Of a stretch of DNA of 36,795 nucleotides, positions 1 to 9,389 are shown piece by piece (position 1 is the first letter of the stretch; the number at the start of each line of letters is the position of its first letter). The position numbers were made by a program, and so were the translations under genes. Source of the stretch: CAMLLJ01 sp035759585 (GTDB lineage: Bacteria; Gemmatimonadota; Gemmatimonadetes; Gemmatimonadales; GWC2-71-9); the NCBI GenBank assembly GCA_035759585.1, contig DASTUP010000146.1, positions 1 to 36,795 on the forward strand, written 5' to 3'. The notes beneath the pieces are model-generated. The model made no database searches. It had not been told where the DNA came from and was given only the letters and a program-made list of their open reading frames with translations.

Positions 1-1
1 G

Positions 2-511
2 GCGGGCAATCTCGACAGGTACGCCACGGCATCGGCGCTCGCGGAGATCATGCTGCGCTTCGCGCCTGCCGAGCCTCATCCGGAGAGCTTCGACGTGCTC
101 CGCGAAGCGATCGCGCTCCTCGAGTCGGTACCCGCCGGCGCCGTCGATCCGGTGGGCGTGCGGCTGGTCTGGCAGCTCGTCTCCTCGCTCGGATTCGCTC
201 CGGCACTCGACGAATGCGTGCGGGACGGCGCGCCGCTGTCCGATACCGGGCCCATCGCATTCAGCACGCGCGAGGGGGGGGCGCTCTGCGCCCGGTGCGC
301 CTCGCAGCTCGAGGCTACCCGGCTCCCATCGGAGGGTCGCGCGGCGCTTGCGGCGCTGGTCGATCCGGATGCCGGCCTGCCGGACCTCGATGCGCGGCAC
401 GCGGCGGCACATCGCCGACTCGCTGCGCGCTTCGTCCGCTTTCATCTCGGCGAGGGTGCCGCGCTCCCTGCGCTCGAATTCTGGGAGCGCCGTCCCTGGG
501 CAGCGGCATGA
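2..511 (+). CDS. recO: DNA repair protein RecO, C-terminal part
   Basis: RecO loads RecA onto SSB-coated single-stranded DNA together with RecR/RecF in gap repair. The reading frame is open from base 2, so the N-terminal OB-fold lies outside the window and only about 169 residues of the helical C-terminal domain are visible. The frame reads ATASALAEIMLRF at the start, which fits the first helix of the RecO C-domain. Later cysteines (ECVRDG and CARC) recall the zinc finger present in many RecO proteins but absent from the E. coli one. The stop (TGA at 509-511) overlaps the ATG of selB at 508, so the two genes are probably translationally coupled. The family call rests on pattern recognition of the C-terminal domain; no start can be assigned. 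Confidence 0.82.
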   Translation, partial: AGNLDRYATASALAEIMLRFAPAEPHPESFDVLREAIALLESVPAGAVDPVGVRLVWQLVSSLGFAPALDECVRDGAPLSDTGPIAFSTREGGALCARCASQLEATRLPSEGRAALAALVDPDAGLPDLDARHAAAHRRLAARFVRFHLGEGAALPALEFWERRPWAAA

Positions 512-2355
512 TCATCGGGACTGCCGGTCACATCGACCACGGCAAGAGCGCACTCGTCGAGGCGCTGACCGGCCGCCGGATGGACCGGCTCCCCGCGGAG
601 CGGCAGCGGGGAATCACGCTCGACCTCGGCTTCGCTCCGTTCATGCTTCCGGATGGCCGCGTGGCGGGAATCATCGACGTCCCGGGGCACGAAGACCTCA
701 TTCGCACGATGGCCGCGGGCGCTTCGGGCGTGGACGTCGCGTTGCTCGTCGTTGCGGCGGACGAAGGGATCATGCCGCAGACGGAGGAGCATCTCCTCGT
801 GCTGGAGCAGCTCGGCGTGCCGCAGGGGATTCCCGTCATCACCAAGCGCGATCTCGTCGACGACGAGTGGCTCGCGCTGGTCCGGGACGAGGTTGCCGCA
901 CGGCTTGCCCGTTCCACGATCCCGTTCGGAGCGCCGGTCGCCGTTTCGGTGCGGGCAGGGGTGGGCCTCAACGCCCTCCGGGTCGCTGTCGGAGCGCTCG
1001 CCGCCACCGGCAGGGCTCGGCACCGGGACGACCTCTTCCGGCTTCCTGTCGACCGCATCTTCTCGGTCCCGGGCAGCGGAACGATCGTCACAGGTACGAC
1101 GGGATCGGGATCGATCGCCGTGGGATCCGAGGTCAGGGTTCTGCCGGGCGATGCACGAGGTCGCGTCCGCGGAATCGAAAGTCACGGGCGTGCCGTCCAG
1201 CACGCGGATCCCGGTGAGCGAACTGCGCTGGCGCTGGCGGGGATCGATCGCGGCGAAGTCGCCCGGGGGTCGATCATCGTTGCCGCAGACGCTCCGTGGG
1301 CGGTTTCTGTGCGGGCCGACGTGCGTGTCGCATTGTCGCCCGGGGCGCGTGGCTGCACGCGCCGCACGCGGGTGCTCTTCCTTGCGGGAACGGCCGAGAC
1401 GCCGGCGTGGCTCGTGCCGCGCGGGCCGATCGGCAGCGGCGGGGAAGGCCTCGCGCGCGTCGTCTTCGAGCGGCCGCTTCCGATCCGCGGCGGTGACCGC
1501 TTCGTCATCCGATCGGCCAGCCCGGCCCGCCCGATCGGCGGCGGCGTCGTCCTCGATCCGGCTCCGCCGCCGCGCGCACCATGGCCCGATGTGCTCGGCA
1601 CCGGCGACGAAGCCGGGCGGCTCGAGGCGCTCGTGGTTCGGCGCAGGCAGGGCGTTCCGGTGGCCGACCTGCCGCTCCTCACGGGGCTCACGCCACGCAG
1701 CGCCGAGCGGCTTGCCAGGCGGAGCCCGGCGCTCGTGCGCATCGGCCACCGGTTCGCATCGCGCGCATCGGTCGAATCCGCAGGTGAACGGATGCGCGCT
1801 GCGCTCGATCGATTCCACGGCTCGCGGCCCGCCGACACCGGGATGCCGCTCGAAACGCTGCGCCGGGCCGCCGTCGGCGCGCCGCCGTGGATCGCGGAGT
1901 CGGCGCTCCGCTCCCTCGAGGCGGCGGCCGGCATCGTGGTGGAAGGAGCGCTGGTGCGTGCGGCCGGGTTCAGGCCGCACGTCGCCGGAGGCGATGCCAT
2001 CGTCCACGACGTCGTTCGGCAGCTCGAAGCGGCGGGTCTCGCGCCGCCATCCACCGGGGAGCTCGGAGCCGCGGCGCGCCGGGACGACATGCCGGCAATC
2101 CTCCGCGTCGCCGCGGCAACCGGACGCATCGTCCCGGTGGAACGAGATCGCTATTTCGCCCGTAAGGCGCTGGAAGCGTTCGAGGCGGAGCTGCGCGATC
2201 TCGGCGGGAAGGGGGAGATCGCCGTAGGCGCCCTGCGGGACCGGCTCGGATTGTCGAGGAAATTCCTGATTCCGCTGCTCGAATGGGCCGATCGGGAGGG
2301 CGTGACTGTCCGGATCGGAGACACCCGGCGGCTCCGGACCTCACGTATCACTTGA
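508..2355 (+). CDS. selB: selenocysteine-specific translation elongation factor SelB
   Basis: SelB is the EF-Tu-like GTPase that brings Sec-tRNA to UGA codons marked by a SECIS hairpin. The 615-residue length matches E. coli SelB. Visible GTPase motifs are G1 GTAGHIDHGKS (about residues 4-14), the switch segment RQRGITLDLGF, G3 DVPGHED and G4 TKRD. Beta-barrel domains II/III follow, then winged-helix repeats that bind the SECIS. The C-terminal LIPLLEWADREGVTVRIGD is typical of the last winged helix. The start is the ATG at 508 because the GTPase motif begins three residues later; the open frame continues upstream only as a shadow of recO. No selA, selD, tRNA-Sec or selenoprotein gene was recognised in the window, so its partners must lie elsewhere. 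Confidence 0.95.
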   Translation: MIIGTAGHIDHGKSALVEALTGRRMDRLPAERQRGITLDLGFAPFMLPDGRVAGIIDVPGHEDLIRTMAAGASGVDVALLVVAADEGIMPQTEEHLLVLEQLGVPQGIPVITKRDLVDDEWLALVRDEVAARLARSTIPFGAPVAVSVRAGVGLNALRVAVGALAATGRARHRDDLFRLPVDRIFSVPGSGTIVTGTTGSGSIAVGSEVRVLPGDARGRVRGIESHGRAVQHADPGERTALALAGIDRGEVARGSIIVAADAPWAVSVRADVRVALSPGARGCTRRTRVLFLAGTAETPAWLVPRGPIGSGGEGLARVVFERPLPIRGGDRFVIRSASPARPIGGGVVLDPAPPPRAPWPDVLGTGDEAGRLEALVVRRRQGVPVADLPLLTGLTPRSAERLARRSPALVRIGHRFASRASVESAGERMRAALDRFHGSRPADTGMPLETLRRAAVGAPPWIAESALRSLEAAAGIVVEGALVRAAGFRPHVAGGDAIVHDVVRQLEAAGLAPPSTGELGAAARRDDMPAILRVAAATGRIVPVERDRYFARKALEAFEAELRDLGGKGEIAVGALRDRLGLSRKFLIPLLEWADREGVTVRIGDTRRLRTSRIT

Positions 2356-2575
2356 GATGACATTGGTCAACTATCCGATTTGGCACGGTTTGCATTGAGT
2401 TGACAGAGAAGCTGCGCAATGCGCATCTTGTTTGCTGTATATTCGCACGCGTCACCCGAATTGTTCGCGAGTCGCGAGTCTCCTTCTCGATCCCACGGTC
2501 GGGACGTGTTTCCCGTGACCCCAGTTCACCCATGGAGGTGCCACTGAGTTAACGCCTCGTCCGGAAGGAGTGCCC
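2356..2575 (+). promoter_or_regulatory. AT-richer intergenic region with probable promoter
   Basis: This gap between selB and the sorting-domain protein is visibly poorer in GC than its surroundings. It contains a perfect -35-like TTGACA at 2400-2405 and a -10-like TATATT at 2438-2443. The 32-base spacing is too long for these to act as one sigma-70 promoter, so each probably belongs to a different, weaker pair, or only one is used. About 130 bases of leader then precede the next ATG, ending in a strong Shine-Dalgarno (GGAAGGAG at 2562-2569). I see no known riboswitch in the leader. Confidence 0.4.
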
Positions 2576-3040
2576 ATGGTCCGCTTCGCGTGGACGGGGT
2601 GGTGGCTCGTGCTTCTCCTGGCCGTCGGCCCGCCGGTGGAAGCACAGGAGGCGCAATCGCCGCCGCGGGCAGCTCCGCAGGCGGTGGATACGCCGAGTGT
2701 GGAGTTGCGAGACAACTACCCCAATCCGTTCTACGCGTCTACGACGATCCCGTTCACGATTCGCCCGGAGGTCTGCAGGGAAGGCCATCAGCCGACGGTA
2801 ACGCTGGAGATCTACAACGTGCTGGCCCAAGTGGTGGCGGTGCCACTCCTCGCGGAGCAGACTCCTCGCCGGCTCCAGCGCCTCAAGCTCCCCTGCGGAG
2901 ATTACGAGGCGATCTGGGACGGCAAGCTCCTCGACGGCAGCGACGCGACGACCGGGATCTACTGGTACCATCTTACTGTAGACCGGCGGCGCCAGGCGAA
3001 CAACATGATCCTGCAGCGGCGCGTGACGAGCTCGCGGTAG
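2576..3040 (+). CDS. small secreted FlgD/type A sorting-domain-like protein
   Basis: The mature protein consists almost entirely of one Ig-like module of the FlgD/'Por secretion C-terminal sorting' type. After a signal peptide (residues 1 to about 24, ending VEAQ), the motif order is NYPNPF, TIPFTIRP, TLEIYNVLAQ, a CGDYEAIWDG segment, then TGIYWYHL. That is the classic order of such domains, which normally sit at the C-terminus of large secreted proteins. Two cysteines (VCREG and LPCGD) may form a disulfide. The ATG at 2576 is chosen over the GTG at 2570 because GGAAGGAG ends seven bases before it. The gene is monocistronic: it has its own promoter region and a strong terminator 15 bases after the stop. 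The real role is unknown. It could be an anchor, a cell-surface decoy, or a remnant that lost its cargo domain. Confidence 0.8.
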   Translation: MVRFAWTGWWLVLLLAVGPPVEAQEAQSPPRAAPQAVDTPSVELRDNYPNPFYASTTIPFTIRPEVCREGHQPTVTLEIYNVLAQVVAVPLLAEQTPRRLQRLKLPCGDYEAIWDGKLLDGSDATTGIYWYHLTVDRRRQANNMILQRRVTSSR

Positions 3041-3054
3041 CGCGGGAACGAACG

Positions 3055-3089
3055 AAACGGTGGGAGGGCGGGCTGCCCTCCCACCGTTT
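3055..3089 (+). terminator. strong intrinsic terminator
   Basis: A perfect 14-bp stem (3055-3068 with 3076-3089, arms starting AAACGGTGGG and ending CCCACCGTTT) encloses a 7-base loop, and the descending arm ends in GTTT followed by CTGTC. It lies 15 bases past the stop of the small secreted protein. The AAA...TTT symmetry means it could also work on the minus strand. Confidence 0.88.
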
Positions 3090-3211
3090 CTGTCATTCCG
3101 GCAGCGCCGCGCGGCACGCCGGTTGCCCCCCTGCGTGCCTCAGGTCAAGTTCCGCTGCGGGTGATTCGGCGCACGGGGCGGGTGTAAATCTTTGGCGAAT
3201 ATGGGCGCTCT

Positions 3212-5828
<2,617 letters not shown>

Positions 5829-5836
<8 letters not shown>

Positions 5837-6296
5837 GGGCACCCCGTCGCCCGTCGATCTCACGGGCATGGAGGCCGCGCTCCGGCTGGCGCGCGCCGCC
5901 GCGGTCCGGGAGGAGGTGCCGGTCGGCGCGGTCGTGATCCGCGACGGCGAGCTCATCGCCGAGGCCCACAACGAGACGATCCATCGCCGCGATCCGACGG
6001 CGCACGCCGAGCTGATCGCGATTCGGCGCGCGCTGGAGGCGGTCGGGGAGGACCGGCTCACGACGGCGACGCTCTATGTGACGCTCGAGCCGTGCGCCCA
6101 GTGCGCCGGCGCGATCATTCTGTCCAAGATCGAGCGGGTCGTGTTCGGCGCCTACGACGCCCGGTGCGGCATGGCCGGCTCGGTCCATGACCTGCTGCGC
6201 CATCCCCGTCTCAATCACCGGCCCGAAGTCATCGGCGGCCTGCTCGCGCTGGAGTGCGGCGACCTGCTCAAGCGCTTCTTCACCGCGCGCCGCTGA
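5829..6296 (+). CDS. tadA: tRNA-specific adenosine deaminase TadA
   Basis: TadA deaminates A34 to inosine in tRNA-Arg(ACG). The zinc-deaminase signature is intact: DPTAHAELIAIR supplies the zinc-binding His and the proton-shuttling Glu, and LEPCAQCAGAI supplies the PCxxC cysteines. VPVGAVVI and NHRPEVIGGLLALEC also match bacterial TadA. Two starts are possible. The GTG at 5829 overlaps the clpB stop and has a GAGGCGG sequence just upstream, giving 155 residues. The ATG at 5868 gives 142 residues, closer to a minimal TadA, but lacks a ribosome site. I chose the GTG with modest confidence; the family call itself is firm. The gene is coupled to clpB, with about 100 bases before the next reading frame. 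Confidence 0.92.
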
Positions 6297-6394
6297 CCCG
6301 GCCGCCCGCCTTGACCGGCGGCAGCCAGGTGCGATCTTCAAGGCGTTCCCACTCGCCCGGCATTTCCCGCCAGCATCAGGCCTGGAGCATCCGC

Positions 6395-6853
6395 ATGACG
6401 GCACCGGTTTGTCTTGCGCTGAACGCCGATACACCCGACGAGCGCTCCTGGATGCCGGAGCCCCATGAGCAGGGCGGCAGCGGCCAGGACGCCGCCACCG
6501 CGCGGATCCTCGTCGTCGACGACGAGATGATCGTACGAAACTGGATCGCGAGGCTGCTCCAGGAGCAGGGCTACGTGGTCGAGATCGCCACCGACGGGGC
6601 GGAGGCGCTCCGGATTGCCCGGGACTCGCCGCAGGGGTTCGACCTGGTGGTGACGGACGTCCGGATGCCCCAGATGGACGGCTGGCAGCTCGGCCGCCGT
6701 GTGCGCGAACACTGGCCCGGACTGCCCGTGCTCTACGTCTCCGGGTACGATGTGCACCAGAGTGCGCCGGGCCCGCACGCCTTCCTGAGAAAACCATTCG
6801 AATCGGACGACCTGCTGCGCCGAGTCGCCGAGCTGCTGCGGGACCGCACCTGA
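6395..6853 (+). CDS. single-domain response regulator (CheY-like receiver)
   Basis: This 152-residue protein is one receiver domain behind a short, loosely structured N-terminal extension of about 34 residues. ILVVDDE provides the acidic pocket, VVTDVRMP the phospho-acceptor (Asp88), YVSGY the switch Ser, and LRKPF the conserved Lys. There is no DNA-binding or enzymatic output domain, so it probably acts by protein contact or as a phosphate shuttle. The ATG at 6395 has GGAG nine bases upstream; an ATG a little downstream is an alternative that would shorten the tail. Its stop TGA (6851-6853) overlaps the ATG of the TonB receptor, so it belongs to the receptor-YfiR-kinase operon. The kinase at 9390 is its likely phosphate donor, by context only. 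Confidence 0.9.
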   Translation: MTAPVCLALNADTPDERSWMPEPHEQGGSGQDAATARILVVDDEMIVRNWIARLLQEQGYVVEIATDGAEALRIARDSPQGFDLVVTDVRMPQMDGWQLGRRVREHWPGLPVLYVSGYDVHQSAPGPHAFLRKPFESDDLLRRVAELLRDRT

Positions 6854-8841
6854 TGCGGTCCCGCTTCGCATGGGTCCTCGCCTGTGTCCTGGCCTCGCTG
6901 CCCGTGACCGCCCGCGCCCAGGCCGGCAACCGGACGCCGGACCTCGACGCGATGGACATCGAGGCGCTCGGACGCATCACGGTGACGTCGGCGTCGCGCG
7001 GGCCCGAGCCGGTCTCGCACGCCTCGACCGCGATCTTCGTCATCACCCGGGAGGACATGCGCCGCGCCGGCGCGACCTCGATTCCCGACGCGCTGCGGCT
7101 CGCGCCCGGCCTGCAGGTCGCGCGGGTCACCGCGCGCGACTGGTCGGTGACGGCGCGCGGTTTTGCCGAGGCGTCCCCGAACAAGCTGCTCGTGCTCGTC
7201 GACGGGCGCCCCGTGTATTCGCCGCTCTTCGCCGGCGTCTTCTGGGACGTGCAGGCCTGGCCGATCGCGGATGTGGACCGGATCGAGGTGATCCTGGGCC
7301 CGGGGGCCACGCTCTGGGGCTCGAACGCCGTGAATGGCGTCATCAACATCATTACGAGAAGCGCGGCCGTGACCCGCGGCGGACGCGTGAGCGCACGGAC
7401 GAGCACGGACGCGCCGATCGCTGCGCAGGCGCGCTACGGATTCGGCCTCGGCGCCGCGAGCGCGCTCCGCATCTACGGGATGTACTCCAGCCGTGAAGCA
7501 TCGAAGTTCCCGGACGGAACCGAAGCGGACGACGACTGGGAGCGCGGCCAGGGGGGCTTCCGCTTCGATTCCGAGCTGGGCGCGAGCGATCATCTCACGA
7601 TCCAGGGCGATGCCTATGCGGGAGCGGGCGATCAGGTCGCGCGGCGCGTGATGGTCGAGCCGCCGTATGCCGAGTTCGTGCCGGGTCGCCGCGAGGTGAG
7701 CGGGGGGAACGTCCTCGCGCGCTGGACCCGGACGCTGAACCAGCGCTCGGAGCTCCGGGTCCAGGCGTATTACGACCGCGCCGTGCGGACCCAGCTACCG
7801 GCCACCGGCCGCGTCGCGGTCGATATCGCCGATCTCGAGTTCCAGCATCGCTTCGCCGTCGGGCAGCGCCAGAATCTCGTGTGGGGAGCGGGATATCGAC
7901 GCATCTCGGACGAGCTCGAGGACCTCTTTGCGATCGGGCTCGTGCCTCCGGCGAGAAGCACGTACCTGCTGACTGCGTTCGCGCAGGACGAGATCGAGCT
8001 CGTGCCCTCGAGATTCTTCGCGACGCTCGGCGCCAAGCTCGAGCGGAACGACTTCACCGGCCTGGAGTTCCAGCCGAGCGCCCGGCTCAGGTGGTCGCCG
8101 TCCGCGGGGCACACGGCGTGGTCGAGCGTTTCGCGCGCCGTCCGGATTCCGACCCGCCTCGATACCGACATCCGGTTCATCGCGAACGTGCTTCCCACGT
8201 CACCGCTCACGCTCGTCCGGATCGACGGCAACGAGGAATTCGATTCGGAGTCGGCCGTGGCCGCGGAAGCCGGGTATCGCGGCGAGCTCTCCTCCCGGTT
8301 CTCCGTGGACGTCTCCGCCTATCACAGCTGGTACGCGCAACTTCGCTCCACGCATCCGCTGCCTCCCGTCACGGAGGGCGAATTCACCGTGCAGCCGGTC
8401 ACCCTTGGCAACGATGCGAGCGGCCGCACCTGGGGCGGGACGGCCGCCGTCAACTGGCGTCCCGCCACGCGGGTACTCGTCCGTGCCTCGTACACCCGGC
8501 TGGAGATGCGGGTCACGCCCGATGCGGATGCGCCCCCCGGTTCGCAGCCGGCGATCAACGCGGGCGCGAATCCGGAGCAGTTCGGGTCGCTCGCGACGTA
8601 CATCGATCTGCCGGCGAATCTCGAGCTGCACCTGATCGGACGCTACGTCGGCGAGCTCACCGCGCCTGTCGTGGCGGAGTATGTCGAGGCGGGCGCGCGG
8701 CTGGGCTGGCGGGTGACGCCCGACCTTTCGATTGCGCTCCGCGGCGAGAACCTGCTGCACGATCGCCATGCGGAGTTCCCGGCAGCGCCGCAGCGCGAGA
8801 TGCCCCGCCGGGGCGAGCTCCACGTCGAGTGGCGCTTCTGA
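6853..8841 (+). CDS. TonB-dependent outer-membrane receptor (YfiR/kinase-linked)
   Basis: This 662-residue outer-membrane receptor begins with a signal peptide (about residues 1-23, ending ARAQA). A plug domain follows without an N-terminal signalling or carboxypeptidase-like domain. It contains IFVITREDMRRAGATSIPDA, LLVLVDGRPVYSPLFAGVFW, VDRIEVILGPGATLWGSNAV and NGVINIITR, all standard plug landmarks. The rest is beta-barrel, ending in an aromatic C-terminus (HVEWRF) as expected for BAM recognition. It overlaps the receiver gene by one base upstream and the YfiR-like gene by 13 bases downstream. The placement suggests it either imports the signal or is itself the outer-membrane sensor for the kinase at 9390. 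The substrate cannot be told from sequence; it has no BtuB- or siderophore-specific hallmark that I recognise. Confidence 0.93.
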   Translation: MRSRFAWVLACVLASLPVTARAQAGNRTPDLDAMDIEALGRITVTSASRGPEPVSHASTAIFVITREDMRRAGATSIPDALRLAPGLQVARVTARDWSVTARGFAEASPNKLLVLVDGRPVYSPLFAGVFWDVQAWPIADVDRIEVILGPGATLWGSNAVNGVINIITRSAAVTRGGRVSARTSTDAPIAAQARYGFGLGAASALRIYGMYSSREASKFPDGTEADDDWERGQGGFRFDSELGASDHLTIQGDAYAGAGDQVARRVMVEPPYAEFVPGRREVSGGNVLARWTRTLNQRSELRVQAYYDRAVRTQLPATGRVAVDIADLEFQHRFAVGQRQNLVWGAGYRRISDELEDLFAIGLVPPARSTYLLTAFAQDEIELVPSRFFATLGAKLERNDFTGLEFQPSARLRWSPSAGHTAWSSVSRAVRIPTRLDTDIRFIANVLPTSPLTLVRIDGNEEFDSESAVAAEAGYRGELSSRFSVDVSAYHSWYAQLRSTHPLPPVTEGEFTVQPVTLGNDASGRTWGGTAAVNWRPATRVLVRASYTRLEMRVTPDADAPPGSQPAINAGANPEQFGSLATYIDLPANLELHLIGRYVGELTAPVVAEYVEAGARLGWRVTPDLSIALRGENLLHDRHAEFPAAPQREMPRRGELHVEWRF

Positions 8842-9386
8842 GCGGTCGCGCCGCGGCGGTGCTCGTGCTCGTGTCCGGACTGCTGCTGCAGCCGGCCGCG
8901 GCGCGTGCGCAGGAGGGTGCCGAGCGGCCGGAGTACGCGGTCAAGAGCGCCTACCTGGTCAACTTCCTCACGTACACGACGTGGCCGGACAGCGTCCTCG
9001 GCCCGGGTGATCCGCTGCGACTCTGCATCATGGGCACTGATCCCTTCGGAGACTTCCTCGGCGAGGTGAGCGAAGGCCGCAGCATTCACGGCCATCCGCT
9101 CCGGGTCGTCCAGGTGGACCGCGTGGTGGAGGCCGATCGGTGCCATGCAGGGTTCATCGCCGAGCGGAACCGGATCGCCGCGCGCGTCTGGCTCGACCGG
9201 CTCGCGGCGCGGCCGGTGCTCACCATCGGCGAAGGTGGCGAGTTCCTCGGCGCCGGCGGGATGATCGCGCTCGTGCTCGAGGCGCGCACGGTGCGATTCG
9301 ACGTCAACGCGCCGGCCATGAATGCCGCGGGTCTGTCGCTGAGCTCGCGCGTGCTGCGCCTCGCCCGCAATGCGCCCGGGGATTAG
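8829..9386 (+). CDS. YfiR-family (DUF4154) periplasmic protein
   Basis: YfiR proteins are periplasmic regulators that, in Pseudomonas, repress the CHASE8 diguanylate cyclase YfiN. This 185-residue copy has a signal peptide (to about residue 30, ending ARAQ). The family pattern follows: YAVKSAYLVNFLTYTTWP, LRLCIMGTDPFGDFL, RPVLTIGEGGEFLGAGGMI, and VRFDVNAPAMNAAGLSLSSR near the end. Cys66 and Cys105 are 39 residues apart, as are Cys71 and Cys110 of P. aeruginosa YfiR. The second disulfide of that protein (145-152) has no counterpart here. The start is GTG 8829, inside the receptor gene, which yields a proper signal peptide; CTG 8838 is the only nearby rival. It lies three bases before the kinase gene, which strongly suggests that its target is that kinase. 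Confidence 0.9.
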   Translation: MALLSGRAAAVLVLVSGLLLQPAAARAQEGAERPEYAVKSAYLVNFLTYTTWPDSVLGPGDPLRLCIMGTDPFGDFLGEVSEGRSIHGHPLRVVQVDRVVEADRCHAGFIAERNRIAARVWLDRLAARPVLTIGEGGEFLGAGGMIALVLEARTVRFDVNAPAMNAAGLSLSSRVLRLARNAPGD

Positions 9387-9389
9387 CCG

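Noticed and set aside
214..507. Upstream extension of SelB
   Set aside because: The extension is an Arg-rich shadow of recO; SelB homologues begin a few residues before the GTPase motif, as at 508.
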